Source: Tetracentron sinense
Taxonomy: Eukaryota; Streptophyta; Magnoliopsida; Trochodendrales; Trochodendraceae
NCBI GenBank assembly: GCA_015143295.1
Contig: CM026568.1
Coordinates: forward strand, 32,434,441 to 32,498,440
Direction: 5' to 3'
DNA: 64,000 nucleotides
Shown here: piece by piece, positions 10,421 through 22,884 of the stretch
Layout of the letters: each line of letters opens with the position of its first letter
Position numbering within the stretch: the first letter of the stretch is position 1
The notes under the pieces: model-generated
Database searches by the model: none
What the model saw: only the letters and a program-made list of their open reading frames with translations
Told to the model about the DNA's origin: nothing
Made by a program: the position numbers and the translations under genes

Positions 10421-12348
10421 ATGCCTGAAGGGGGTTATTATAGTTGGAAGAAGACGGATGATATCTGCGAAGATGTTTGTGGGCAGGTATTTGTTCTATT
10501 TTTTTCGTTTTTGTAAATTGTTCGCATATCGGATCTCCTTATCTAACTTCCTTTACTGTTCTTCAATTAATCGGTCTGTTTCTCTTCCTGGTTTTGTTTG
10601 ATTCGATATTTTTTTTTAATAAATCGAAAATGGGATTTTATTTTTCCCCTCTCTATCGTTCTTTCCGGTGTATATCTTCTATGATCATGTTCATATGAAC
10701 CCTAGAACTGTCATTTAATGGGTTTTTCCCCTTTTCGTGTTTATTATTCAGAATTTCATGCCTAAATTGTTGTTGCATTGAGTTCATGGGATTTCCTGAA
10801 ATTTTCTCCCTTATAAAAGGTACATTGTATCTAAGGGGATGTTGAAATTTATGGTTTGGGGATTTGAATCGAAAGGAGTTGATGGATTCTGGATTTGGGT
10901 ATGTGTAGGCGTACCGTTATTTATTGCAAGAACTAAATTGTGCAGTCATTTTTCTTTATAGTTTAGTTACTAAATTCTAAAATTGAATAATTGATTCATG
11001 TGAGAAGATGAAATGGTGATTCGGGGCTTTTGATTTTGGACATTCAAATCACTGTTTAGAAACTATGCGTCAAAGGGCATGGGTTGCTCTGATTGTAGAT
11101 GCTGTTCTAGGATTTTCGGAACCAGGTTTTTTTTTTATATCTGTTTTATTACATGAAAATGTCTATTTTGAATATGGGATGGTTTTCTTCGGTAGAATCC
11201 ATTTAGTCATTCTGAGTTTCTTAAGAAAATGTGCTTCTAATCTGCAGGAGGCATCTCGGGCAGCATTGAGCATGTCGAGACTCCGCTGCATTCTGCGAGG
11301 GCTGGATTTGAAAACCTATATCCTTCTATTAGTAATTGTCCCAACATGCATCTTTGGAATCTATTTGCAAGGGCAGAAGATCACATACTTCCTGAGACCT
11401 CTATGGGAATCTCCGCCTAAAGCCTTCCATGAAATCCCACACTATTACCATGAAAATGTGTCGATGGAGAACCTCTGCAAACTTCATGGTTGGGGAATCC
11501 GTGAGTCCCCAAGACGTGTCTTTGATGCAGTGTTGTTCAGTAACGAGTTGGACATTCTCACCCTAAGATGGAATGAATTGTACCCTTACATCACAGAGTT
11601 TGTTCTCCTTGAATCGAATTCAACATTCACCGGCTTACCGAAGCCGCTGGTTTTTGCAAGCCATCGAGATCAGTTCAAATTTATTGAGCCTCGGTTGACT
11701 TATGGGGTCATTGGGGGGAGATTCAGGAAAGGGGAAAACCCATTTGTTGAGGAGGCGTATCAGCGAGTAGCACTGGATCAACTTCTCCGAATAGCAGGTA
11801 TATCCGATGATGACTTGTTGATAATGTCTGATGTTGACGAGATCCCAAGCAGCCACACAATCAATCTCTTGAGGTGGTGTGATGACATCCCCCCGATTCT
11901 TCATCTCCGGCTGAAGAACTACTTGTATTCTTTTGAGTTTCCTTTGGATGATAAGAGCTGGAGAGCTTCAGTTCACAAGTATCAGACAGGTAAGACGAGG
12001 TATGCACATTATCGCCAAACTGATGACATCTTAGTAGATGCAGGGTGGCACTGCAGCTTTTGCTTCCGCCATATCAATGAATTCATATTTAAGATGAAAG
12101 CTTATAGCCATTCTGATCGAGTGAGGTTCTCGCATTACCTTAACCCCAAAAGGGTTCAGGATGTAATCTGCAAAGGGGCTGACTTATTTGACATGCTTCC
12201 CGAGGAGTACACATTCAAGGAGATCATCGGGAAGTTGGGACCCATTCCTCCTTCTTATTCAGCTGTTCATCTTCCAGCATATCTCTTGGAGAATGCTGAT
12301 AAGTATAAATTTCTCTTGCCTGGGAACTGCCGAAGAGAAAGTGGGTGA
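10421..12348 (+). CDS. Family 17 glycosyltransferase (beta-1,4-N-acetylglucosaminyltransferase-like)
   Basis: Two coding exons. Exon 1 is 10421-10486 (22 codons, [20 protein letters not shown]...), intron 10487-11247 has GT...AG ends, exon 2 is 11248-12348. The product is 388 aa, the usual length for plant GT17 proteins, which also share the [13 protein letters not shown] start. A single hydrophobic segment at about residues 45-62 makes this a type II membrane protein, expected in the Golgi. The catalytic domain follows, with [20 protein letters not shown] and a DVDEIP acidic motif at about residues 217-222 (probable metal/nucleotide-sugar site). The family includes the animal bisecting GlcNAc-transferase MGAT3; the plant substrate is not settled. 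The frame is open upstream of exon 2, but that sequence is intron. No defects were seen. Confidence 0.93.
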
Positions 12349-15289
12349 GTCTCTCCGGCAGGTTTTGAAGTCTTTTTTGTAAATGTTAGAGATGCAGCTC
12401 GCTCCACAAATGGTTTTACTGAACAATTGATGATTGGTTTGACGCTGATAGATCCAACAAATTTTAGATCATTCTTTAAAGAGACGTTGGGAAGAGTTGG
12501 ATGAGTTCTTGGATTCCCGGGGTGATACTTTGTACATTTTCTTCTACCGGTTTGGTTTCCAAAGGGGGATGCATATCCATTTGGAGCTTGCTGTGAGGAG
12601 GGGAGCAGCTAAGCCCCTGGAGAGAGCTTGTGTGTCACTTTTTACTGGTATGGCATAGTTCTCCAAATGAAACAAGAGGGTGACATTTCCTGGCTTTTGC
12701 ATCCTGGGAATTTTGTCTTCTTTGATACTAATCTATTCATATATGCTTACAATGCGTACGCGTTGTCTTTCTACTCCTTGATTTGTATCATCTGATTGCT
12801 TTTGGATATCTCATTGATTATAATGCTGATTCTATTCTTTTTCCATGCCATCCAAAGATCATGAGCTTGTTACTAACACTGCTTTGGTGTACAGTTCTTT
12901 GTGTTGGTAGCCACAGAGTAAAATTGAGCAATGAAATCGGATCTTGTTTTTATCAATGGTGTTGCTTGTCCTTTTTCCCGTCTTACCTGGACACACCATT
13001 TTGGATCTAGTATCTGTGTCCAACACTTATAGTTGTTATATAATACAGAGTTCTCCAGGCTGTTTAGAAATGTTTAGAAAGGGCTGGTCTGTCCAGTTGC
13101 TAAACATTCAGAGCAGACCTTTGAATCCCTAGCTTATAAATTGTTAGACAAATACTGAAGCTTAGAGAAAAGCTGCAAGGTTTTTGGATGCTATCTTTTA
13201 TGAGAGCTCTCCTTAATCTGCCATTTTTTAAAATCTGTCATTCCACGACAAATCGTACTTGATGGACAAATTGTCGACTTTACCAGAAAATGGCACTGTA
13301 ATCTTTTGTTAATTAACTTCCACAGGCTTCATCTGTTTTGAGGTTGGCACAGCTTATTATTAATTAAGAAGTCAATGATATTGTAACCTTTTATTAAATT
13401 AATTTCCAGATGCTTCATATATTTTGAGGTTGGCATGTAGTATAAGTACCCTTTCTTATATAATAATCCAGTTCATGCCTGCTATGTCTGTACCTGGGTT
13501 ACACCGCTTGGAAAATAACAGCTAAGGTCTTCTGTTAGGCTTGGAGATTGTTTTTTGTGCACACCCATTGTATGGCTCTTGCTTCAACCTTGGAAACTTG
13601 CAGCCGGGCCAAGTCGGCACCGAGTCATGCCAATTTTGCACTTGTACACAGATTAGAATCTTTGAAGTTCTTGATTGAGATGGGTGGGAATTTTTGGATT
13701 GACGTGCTTCTTTCTTAAATGCTACCCAGTGAGGATGGGGAGTTTGGCAGGACTCTTACTTGTTTATTACATGAAAGAAATTGTTTATTAGAGAGGTTGA
13801 AACCCTTAAAAGAAAAACCTAAAACCATCAAAATGACATTAATCTTCATTGTTGAGGAAGGCCTGCATTATTGAGGGCAATAAGGCCTTGAGTTATCTTT
13901 GGAAGGGTGCGAGCGACGGCAAAATTTGCTTAGTAGCAGTAATGCAGTCCTCATTACCAGTTTCAAATAGTCCATGGAGCCAAAATCTTGTCATTGAAAG
14001 CTTCAACTAAAGTTATGGTAGATGCTCAATCTCCACCACTGTAACAATAGCAATAAAACATTTAAAAAATGGAATATAGATTGACGGACGTGAAAATGAA
14101 AGATGAGATCACCGTCTCTCTAAGAACCACCCTTGAATCCAAAAGGGAAAACAGAGAAGAAATCTTAAGGAAGCATAATTCAATTGATCAAAACTAAAAA
14201 AATTCATTACAACTTCAACCTAAATAATTCCCAAACTCCTAAATGACTTCAAATCTTCAAAAAGAAAATTTACCGAAAATATTAAGCTTTTAAAAATAGC
14301 AAAAACTAGAAACGAACTCAGACACCAAAATGGACCTATAAACAATACAATAGAAATTTACTAAAATAATAAATTATGGCTTCAAATTGAGTTTTGGCCC
14401 TTGCTGAGAGCTTTCCAACTATATGTGATAATATCAATTCTGGATTTTGCGCTAGTTGAAACTTGAAAGTTAGGTTGTGCAGAGATGGATTATTTTTTTC
14501 CTTTGGCGACCTAGTTTCTTTCGATCCAAATGTTCCAAAAATTCACCAGCCTACTGTTCTACATCAGAGATCCTCCACTTGATGTAAAGGGTTCATGTCA
14601 TCAACACTTCTGAGGTATGTCACCTGGCATCTTCAATTCATTGTTGATGTTTCATCTGGTGCTCCTGATGGGATTACCAGTAAGTCTTAGCTTGAGTTAA
14701 TCACATCGGTTTCTGTAATTTCTTTTCTGCTACATTTTATCATTTCCCCCCTCCTTAGATGTTCCTCAGAATTGTATCATAGTAACTGGAAACGACCTTC
14801 ATTTTCATTTTTCGCATCTTATATATAAAACAGTTTTGAAAGTGAGGTGTTACAGTCATCTCTCACCCTTTTGGATGATAATGGGTTCCTGTAAAATGAC
14901 TTGGTTTGGATCGACTGAATCAAATTATCTTGTTTGGGTCTGCTATTTTAGGTAAGAATAACATGGTCATGCCTTTCTCCTACAGAATCTTGGCTTTGGA
15001 ATGCAGGGCTGGACTTATTCTAGCTCCTGGAACTGCCATGAGTACTGGATCTAATGATAGTGATTCCTGGGCCCAGCCGCCCAGCAATCTAGCACCGGCC
15101 ATTGCACTTCGTGGCGCTTTACCTCCTTCAATGGGCATTTTCAAACTAGTATTTTGGATCTTTGAGTAGAGAATAAAGATTGTTAGTGCTTCGAATATGC
15201 CTCAATAATAATCAACTTGGTAGAAAGAATGTTGGTTTGAAATTGATGTTTGATATTGACAAAATAGAGAGGCCATTAGTTGCATTGGG
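12349..15289. other. GT17 3' UTR and intergenic sequence
   Basis: The first few hundred bases are presumably 3' UTR. The rest has only short open frames (for example 14906-15169) without recognisable features, splice support or repeat termini. Confidence 0.4.
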
Positions 15290-16330
15290 ACTTGGGTGGG
15301 ATTACAATAATTCACAGTCCCACTTCCAAAAGCTCTTCCAAGTCGGTTTGCAAGGCCAAGCAAGGCCATCCAAATAAAGACGCCATACACAAGCTCTGGC
15401 CCACCACGCCTGTGTTTATAGTATGCTCCCCAAGCTTCCTCTTTCCTTGATGGATAAGTATTTGATCTTCCAGGATGGTGCCAATCTCTCCGATGCTCCT
15501 AAATACTCAAATCTGATCATTGATGAAGAATATGAAACTCGCCATGTGTTATAATTTATTGGCTGTAATAACCATTTACATCTAAACTTTAGAAGAGATT
15601 TGAAACCTGTGGTTGGATTTGAGTGTAAAGGCAGTCATAAAGCCGTCAGTTACAGGTGATCATCATCTCTCTCTAAGAGAGGGATTATGGTTATATGAAA
15701 CAAGAGCGTGAAAACCAATCAATAGAGTATCAGAGCTTTGCATCACCTGAATCTGGTCTAAGGGGGTCAACCGTACGCCATTGGTTGACATCCACGGCTC
15801 GCCTCTTCTCTAACAATTGAATCCTCTTCTCTAACAATTGAATCAATGATCCAAAATTCTTGTATTATGAACGTTGTTTTCCAAAGCCCTCTGAGAGAGT
15901 TTGGGTGATCAAGGATGATCGTACTACTAGATGTGTAGAGGGTGGAAAGCACGAAGTTTCCGAATAAATCGTTGACGTGGAAGCTGAGGAATTCATTAGG
16001 CTAAAGCATAGAGTTTTTGATCTATGTAAATGGAGAAATTAGAGCACATCGAGGGACATAATGTATAAGCCCTGACTCACTACACAGCCAATGATGTATG
16101 AAGGTCATGGGTGATTAGCGAGCTAAGTAACTAAATATTGTCTCAAGGCTCTTAGTTATTTATAAACGAACTCTTACTAAATGTTAGCCTGTGTTCCATT
16201 AGTACTTTTCTTTCCTCCCTCTGGAACTAAAATGGCTAAACAACGCAAATCAGTCAAGGAAAACATGGTTTTCTATATATATATTTTTTTGGGTGGCCCA
16301 CTATTGAGCGCTGATATAATTAAGCTATGG
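15290..16330 (+). pseudogene. Broken tandem paralogue of the small gene at 17778
   Basis: Three blocks match the 17778-18330 gene in order. Upstream sequence (15300-15400 against 17690-17790) includes an ACG (15380) where the other copy has its ATG. The C-terminal coding end (about 15842-16042) reads EEFIRLKHRVFDLCKWRN then stop, against NDFIQQQRKGFMLCKWKT in the intact copy. The 3' flank (16058-16240 against 18130-18330) shares AATATTGTCTCAAGGC-like sequence. An in-frame TAA at 15965-15967, a stop at 15839 and extra sequence at about 15550-15840 break it. A 22-bp unit containing CTTCTCTAACAATTGAATC is duplicated near 15802-15845. Pseudogene status is inferred. Confidence 0.55.
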
Positions 16331-17243
16331 GTAGTTAATTAGTAGTGTTAATGGGTGAGTGAGCCCTAACTCCTACAGCATATTCGTTCAAGGAGAATTG
16401 TAAACATTCCATTTAGATTTCTCACTTGAAATTGAACTGCGGACCTCCCAATGAAAGACACACCTTCACAATCCTAGCTAGAGGGTACTGGATTGTCTAA
16501 AGACTCTAAACAGCAACCAACTATGAAAAACAAAAAAGGAGGATCCATAAAAGGAATTGTAGTGACTTTGAGCTTTTGCTAATTGAACTAAATATGATTG
16601 ATCAAACGCAAAAATCGGAATTTGAGTGTTATAATAATGAAAAAGAATGTTATAATTCTGAAACCAAAGCAAAGGAGAAGTAAAAGTTGGATTCTCTAGT
16701 ATCATCGCAAGATTATCTAATTCAAATCTCTTCCAATACTTCCGAATTAAATAAATTTCTAAAGCTGTTCCTACTCGAATTTTCAGATCTGGACATGGAT
16801 TGATATAAGGTGGCTCAGTTAGGATTTTTAAAATAACGAGTCTTATAAATATGGATATAATCTTCTTATTCATTGTCAATTAAATTAAACAAGTTCGCGG
16901 TTTGAGTATGTGTAGGTATTGATAATTCCTCGCATTCTTATCAAAGCGTCTTTCCTGGGAATCCTAATAAAAGAAGACTGCTCAACTGAATGATCTTATA
17001 GCTATGATGATGGTTATGCACAAAGTGATGGTAGGTTTATTGGGTACAACTCTAAATTCCAAAAATAGCTGCAACAGGTATTGAACCCAGGTTGTGATTT
17101 CAACACCCAATGACTTTACCATGGTGTTTTAGCTGTGCTGATGGGAGTCCACCAAAACTTGTATCACTTGCATCAGGATGGCGCAAAGGAGACCGCAGGA
17201 TCAAGTGCTACCAAATTAGATATCTTTCATAGGTACTCTCTGG
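16331..17243. other. Intergenic between the small-gene copies
   Basis: Contains a possible SINE relic near 16285-16480 (a GGTCCGCAGTTCAATTTCAA block on the - strand resembles a B box) and a 133-codon - strand open frame (16478-16879) with no recognisable family. Nothing else seen. Confidence 0.35.
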
Positions 17244-17473
17244 CAGGGTCGGCCCAAGCCATTTGGAGGCCTAAAGCGAAAATTCTAAATGGGATTTTTT
17301 TTAATTTTTTTTAATATTATAAAAAAAAAATTAACTATAAATAGGACCTTTTTAATATTCTAAATGGGCCTTTTATTTTTTTTAATATTCTAAATGGGGC
17401 CTTTTTAATATATATATTTTTTTAATGGAGCCTAAAGCAAAGGTTTTGATGGCCTAATGGACGGCCGGCCCTG
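17244..17473. mobile_element. hAT-type MITE, 230 bp
   Basis: Starts CAGGGTCGGCC and ends GGCCGGCCCTG, giving inverted ends of the CAGGG(T/C)CGGCC type common in plant hAT elements. It is flanked by CTCTCTGG (17236-17243) and CTCTCTGT (17474-17481), an 8-bp duplication with one mismatch. The inside is AT-rich with three repeats of a TTCTAAATGGG-like motif. Confidence 0.8.
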
Positions 17474-17777
17474 CTCTCTGTCCTTACAGCCTTCCTCATT
17501 CGTAGTCAGTAATTGATTATTCCAAAACCAATGTTGGATATAAAGTGTGCTTTAAAGATTCACTTAATCTGTCAATCCCTCCTTACATACAGCATATTTT
17601 TAATCCAAGAATTTCGGTTTCTATAGTGGCAAAAGATAGGGTATCAGATGCAATCTTATCATTTTGGAATAAGAGATGTGCATAAAAAGCAGTTTGGGGT
17701 TACAGGAAATATAGTCCCAGTGCCAAAAAAAACCTTCCAACTTAGTTCCCAGGCCAAGCTGAGCAATCAAAACCAAA

Positions 17778-18122
17778 ATGTCATACAAGCAGCAGCGCAA
17801 TAGTTGGGATACCACAAACGACTATCACGAGTATGTTTCGAAGGTGGCGAGGATGCCAAGTATGTACCCCAATCCTCAACCTCACTACCCCACTCTGTTC
17901 TTCAAAAATAAGATAGTGCAAGAAGAACAAGAAACTCGCAAAGTTCATTTTCCAGAGGCTGGGGAGGTGACTCAAGTCATAGAATATGAGCAAACTACTG
18001 AAAGTGTCAATGATGGGAACAGCAAAGTTGAAGAAAGCGTCAATTCAGAATCCAATGATTTCATTCAGCAACAGCGTAAGGGCTTTATGCTATGCAAATG
18101 GAAGACCAAGACAGCACGTTGA
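17778..18122 (+). CDS. Small uncharacterised plant protein, 114 aa
   Basis: Single open frame from ATG 17778 to TGA 18120-18122. The protein is hydrophilic: a Tyr/Pro-rich N-terminal half (MSYKQQRNSWDTTNDYHEY..., YPNPQPHYP), an acidic middle (residues about 55-90) and a basic C-terminus FIQQQRKGFMLCKWKTKTAR. No signal peptide or membrane segment. The same C-terminal pattern (FI..K/R....LCKW) occurs in the broken relative at 15290-16330, which argues that the frame is a real, duplicated gene rather than chance. I have a weak recollection of similar uncharacterised plant proteins but cannot name the family. Confidence 0.5.
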   Translation: MSYKQQRNSWDTTNDYHEYVSKVARMPSMYPNPQPHYPTLFFKNKIVQEEQETRKVHFPEAGEVTQVIEYEQTTESVNDGNSKVEESVNSESNDFIQQQRKGFMLCKWKTKTAR

Positions 18123-18606
18123 GTGACGCGATTATGTATACGCCTTGATTATCTAGGCAGCCCATAATCTATGGAGGTCGTGGGTGACTACTAGCAGGCT
18201 AAGTACCTTAACTAAATAATGTCTCAAGGCGTTTATATGCATATAAACTGCTTATCTACTAGCTAGTGAATGGCTTCTTATTATTAGTACTTTCTCTTTT
18301 CTTCTCCCTGTGGACTTGTGATGGGTTAACAGTACTGCAACATGGTAGCTGTAGTGCTTAGACTGAATGAAAGAACAGATTTAAATTGCATTTCTCTTGT
18401 ACCAAAATTTGATGATCATCTTCCTTAGGGATATCCAATGTCTAATCTCTTCGAACAATAAATTTCACAACCTGCTCTTACTCTTCATGTGTTCTTTTAC
18501 CGACCGTACACATTTGAATCTTCTGATCAGGTCATAGGTTGATCCAGTTGTATCCTTAGCACCATAGGGACTGGACTTCCCAAAATCCCAATTGGGACCA
18601 AGAATC

Positions 18607-19108
18607 TGTTGTTCCGAAATAAGTAAATATACGAGTGAAGTAAAAATACCAGTGAACTGCAATCTATGATTATTTTCCTTTGCAAGCAAGTTCCTGAACC
18701 AATAAAAATTATAGATATTGCAACGTAGCCTATGAAATGAGGCGCGGATTATGTCGCTCTCTTAAAAGACTATTTGTGTCCTCACTAGAGATGCGCAGGA
18801 TTGCCGACGCCCCCAGGATACAACAGTTCACAGAACTCGATGTTGACTATACCCATGCATAAGCTAGAGTCCCACACCATACTCTGTATCTTACCAAACT
18901 ATCTGAAAAGAAAATAGAGAAGAGAAAACTATGAAAGGCAAACAAACAAAAAAAACAGTTCTGTCTTTAGAAGGAAGAAGAGAGGTGTATATATAGAAAA
19001 CAAAATAAAATGGTTGGAATACCCATATTAGATGCTAATTAGTGCGGACCAAAAATGCGGCAAAAATTAAATTAAATTAATTATTTAATATTGAGTTTTA
19101 GTAACACA
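18607..19108 (-). repeat. Diverged LTR copy, related to the LTRs at 32712 and 39485
   Basis: From about 18707 the sequence follows the 598-bp LTRs of the second Copia-like element (shared GAGGCGCGGAT, CCAGGATACAACAG, CATGCATAA and CTCTGT blocks). The start may be TGTTGTTCC at 18607. No partner LTR, internal domain or TSD was found, so it is a solo LTR or fragment of an older subfamily. Orientation is inferred from the - strand element at 32712-40082. Confidence 0.65.
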
Positions 19109-19134
19109 ATTTTATTTCATCATAAGCCCCGACA

Positions 19135-19332
19135 GGACTCTGAGACCCCCTTAGGGCCGAAACCACCAAAACATCTCCCCTTAGGGCCGAAACCACCAAG
19201 ACCATGCTCTAAGTGCATGGGATCTCACGTAAGACTTACCATGTGAAATGGGCCCTACTTGAAATCCCATAGGCTCTGAGATCCCTTGCTCTTACAGGTG
19301 TTGGCCCTAATGGGGTCTCAGTAGCAAAGTCC
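19135..19332. mobile_element. MITE with GGACT...CTGAGACCCC ends
   Basis: Inverted ends: left GGACTCTGAGACCCCCTTAG; right GGGGTCTCAGTAGCAAAGTCC minus its last base reads as the complement. An inner block CTTAGGGCCGAAACCACCAA is repeated twice. A related left end occurs at 49917. TSD not resolved. Confidence 0.6.
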
Positions 19333-19779
19333 ACAACTTAATGCCCCTTGAAGCCTGCTACCCACTTCTTATAAGAAGAATAAAGTTTTCTTAAGAATCC
19401 GATACGGGACTAAACGAAAATACCAAAATGCCTTTGTTTTGAAGCACCCCCATAACCACAACAGAACCTCCTTAGATTAACTTGTTCATCGCTTTGAGCT
19501 TGAACTGGTGGGCCTGCTCTTGACATTCCTTCTGTAGGCGTCGAACTATGCTTTTTCTACATCTTGAGGCTCTAGTTTTCTCTACATTGTCTACCTCTAC
19601 CTATAAGGGTCCATTCTTTTGCCAAGATTTATTAAATAAATCCTTCGGTATTTTACAAGTTTATCATTTGACAATATGCATTTTCTTTGAGAACTAGATA
19701 TATCATGCTTTTTATCTTTCGGGTTGCAATTCCCATAAGACTTTAAATGTAATAAAATGAATGGTTTCAAAACTCATAA
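19333..19779. other. Intergenic, nothing recognised
   Basis: No gene, RNA or delimited repeat seen. Confidence 0.4.
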
Positions 19780-19788
19780 AAAATAATA

Positions 19789-20145
19789 GGCTCAGGATCC
19801 TCTCAGGTTCAACTCGAGTGAATCTCTCGAGTTTGAACCCCTAGAGGTCGCCACGTGTCTCCTTTGACACCCCTTAACCATGGGTAAGGTTCACCCACCC
19901 CTAGGGTTCACCCATCCATCCTTGATTTTTTTAAAAAAATATTAATTCTTTTTCTAAAATTAAAAAAACTCTAAAAACATTTTTTTTAATTTAAAAAATA
20001 ATAATTAATTACTATATAAAAAAAACCAAGGATGGGTGGGTGAACCTTACCCATAGTTAAGGGGTGTCAAAGGAGAGACGTGACGACCTCGAGGGGTTCA
20101 AACTAGAGAGATTCTCTCAAGTTGTACTTGAGAGAATCCTGTGCC
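19789..20145. mobile_element. Mutator-like MITE (CCCTAGGG-core family), 357 bp
   Basis: Ends GGCTCAGGATCC and its near complement GGATCC/T...GTGCC form terminal inverted repeats. Flanks AAAATAATA (19780-19788) and AAACTAATA (20146-20154) are a 9-bp duplication with one mismatch, the size typical of Mutator-like elements. The inner arms (CACCCCTTAACC..GGTAAGG, CACCCACCCCTAGGGTTCAC) are inverted around an A/T-rich loop, so the whole unit can fold into a long hairpin. No coding capacity. Confidence 0.82.
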
Positions 20146-20154
20146 AAACTAATA

Positions 20155-21820
20155 AGACTTGTAATTTCATGATGGTAAAAATTAATTTTAGAGTTTTAAG
20201 ATGAGGACCCCAGGGTCCTCTTCTGAGTTGACCGCACTCTCCCGCCCCCGCGTGCATGACCATTGAATTAAGACCCAGATCTGGAGAGAGTGGGGTTCTG
20301 CGTCAAATGGTAAGTGAGCCCTGTTTGCCAATGTCAACACTCTTTAAGATCATTTGTGTAACCATGTTATTAGTAGGGGTGTTGCCGGGTCCAGTCGACT
20401 AGTATGGTCTTGGAAGCTCAGATTGTTAAGTTACAAGGGTGCTCTCGATCTATCGAGTCTTGGCTCGTGAATAAAACTATTAGATTTTCCTTGGCTCTGC
20501 TAGGCTTGGCTTGCAAGCTCGGCTCAATTACTTTGTGTACTTTTTAGATAGAATGTTCAGTTTTTTTTTTTCTTTTTTGCGGTAAATAAAATAGATAAAT
20601 GTCCAGATTCTTTTATCAAATATCTGAATTCTTTTATTTTAGATAAATGGACATTATCAAAACTAGAACTTTTGTATATTTTCTTGGATACTTGATATAT
20701 TTAAATAATTGTAATAGATATATAACTTACTAATTAAGCTTCCTTAAATACATTTAGTAAATATTTTATTTAATAATTATATATTATTATTATTAGTATT
20801 ACTAAATGGGCCGAGTTTATGCATGTTTGAGTTCAGCTCACTAACTAAACATGTTTAAACTTGTTTTGTTTATTGGATAAATAATTCTATGTTTGGCTAT
20901 CGAAAAAATAGATGAAAACATAGAAAAAAAAATTTGGATTTCTAATATTATTTTTAGTTGTGTTTTGTTTATTTATTTATTTATTTTTCCATCTTTCACA
21001 TATTTTCTCAGCAACCATACGTAGTGTAAGTTCTTAATGACTTGAGTTTGAGCTGTTCGTGAGCAATTCAGTTCATTGTGGTTGGATTCATTTACCACTT
21101 ATTCAGCTCTTCTCAACCTTAATATCTTGTCAAATAATATCTCCCCTCTTTTAAACAAAACAAAATAAAATAAAATAAAATTGGACCCTAAGAATGTGGT
21201 TCAGTGTGGATTGTCTTCTACGAAAAGTCTCATTTTTTTTTTTTTTTTTGGATAATGCTAGCACCACTTTGTTTCAAGACTCGACATAGTTTTAGTGTAA
21301 AATATGTGTTATTCTCTTAATGAAAGACAGTAGCACATGTATTTCCCAAAAAAAAAAAAAAGGAGTTCAAAAAAAAGTGGAAACAGCATTGTTCTTTCTT
21401 GTAAGCACCCAAGATTCATTTAGAGACTCAAAATACACCTCATTTTTGTTTCTTTTACTTTTATACACCCAAAACACTTTTGAATTATATTTTTGCTAAA
21501 ATCTTCTTCGCCTAAAAAAAGATTTTCTTTTAGTAAGGGATGTTCACACCCTCTTTATTTGAATAAGGTTCCTTCTCGAGTTGGTGAGAGGCGAACAGAA
21601 GGAAAGAAACAAAGAACAAGTGAAAGGATGGTCTCTGGAAGGGACGCTGGTCTTGAGAGAGAAAATCCGTTGCCTTTGTCTTGAGAAAAATTGAGGATAG
21701 GTACAAAAATGTCATGAAAAAATGCTTTGGGTGTATAAAAATAGAGGAGTACTAGCCTTTACTCCAAAATCTTCCATAGACACAAGATGGGCCTAACACT
21801 TGGTGGTGTTCTATTATCTC
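20155..21820. other. Intergenic, AT-rich, degenerate repeat remnants
   Basis: A TAGGGGTGTTGCCGGG sequence at about 20374 resembles an hAT-type end and is followed by GCTCGGCTCA-like motifs, but no partner end or TSD could be found. Poly-T/poly-A bounded sequence at 21226-21360 may be another element. No gene seen. Confidence 0.35.
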
Positions 21821-22357
21821 AGGAGAATGATAGTTTCTGCGAGCGCGTTCTGCTCGCAGAGCACACACGGACTGATGGGATGTCAAGTGTCATTTTTACA
21901 CAGATAAACTGTGGTTAAGATTCACTCACCCCTAGGGTTCACCCATCTAACCTTGGTTTATAGAAGAAAAATTAACCTCAAGTTAGTTAATACTCATTAA
22001 CTATGGTTAAGATTCACCTACCCTAGGGTTCATTCATCTAACCTTAGTTTTTAGAAAAATATATATTAACCTCGATTAGTTAACACTCATTAACTGTGGT
22101 TACAATTCACTCATCCCTAGGATTCACCTTGGTTCTTAGAAAAAAAAATATATTAATCTCAAGTTAATTAATACTCATTAACTGTGGTTAAGATTCACTT
22201 ATCCCAAGGGTTCATCCATTTAATTTTGGTTTTTAGGGAAAAAAATTATTCAAATAAGCTTAATTGCATTTAAAAGTGGAGAGAAGAGACGTGGCAGAAT
22301 GTAGGCACGCACGCGTTCCGGTGGGTGGAACGTGTGTCCGCAAAGTAGTAGGTCCCA
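21821..22357. mobile_element. CCCTAGGG-core MITE with tandemly amplified arm
   Basis: The arm motif (AACTGTGGTTAAGATTCACT, CCCTAGGGTTCA, AACCTTGGTTT, TTAATACTCATT) is present about four times in a row at about 21907, 21998, 22089 and 22180, period about 90 bp. Outer sequences hold an inner palindrome CTGCGAGC...GCTCGCAG on the left and GTGGGTGGAACGTGTGTCCG on the right. Outer boundaries are approximate and no TSD was resolved. Confidence 0.65.
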
Positions 22358-22884
22358 AAAATGGTTTAAAAAGTAAAATTCAAAGAATGTTTAACATTTG
22401 GATGGCCTAATTGTGTCTTTAGAAGATTTGCGACGGAAATCCATAAAAGTAAAAACATAAAAAAAAAAGAAAAAAAAAAAGGTATATTTTGGGTCCCCCA
22501 AAGAATCCTGTGTATCCTTTCTACCGTTTGAAAAAATGGAAGGCCCACCTCGAATGGGAGGCCCCACTTCTCTGCTTTAAGACGGACGTGAGAGGCAAGT
22601 CTGGCAGGACATGTGTCAGGTGTTCAAAGCGTGGGTCCCACTAGTCGCAGTTTTAGTACGAGTTACGCAAGGCCCAAAATAGAGTAATGTACGGTGGTGG
22701 TCCTGGTGTAGAAAACCGACAGGTGGCCGTTTGATTGAAGAAGACGTCCTCTTTTAAGAAGCTGACAAATGGCCCTTCAACCGTTTGATTGATGGACACA
22801 CATAGAAGGTCTATGGTCCGCCTCGTTTGCTGAATTTTGCTCCCAAACCCATCCCTTTTTTTTTTTTCTTTTTCTTCTTTATCT

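Noticed and set aside
11065..11247. Upstream extension of the GT17 open frame ([12 protein letters not shown]...)
   Set aside because: An AG acceptor at 11247 and the family's conserved first exon at 10421-10486 show that this stretch is intron.
14906..15169. 87-codon + strand frame, possible exon
   Set aside because: No family similarity, no convincing splice partners and no duplicate in the small-gene pair.
16478..16879. 133-codon - strand frame
   Set aside because: Long for chance, but no recognisable domain, no paralogue in the window and AT-rich composition like the flanks.
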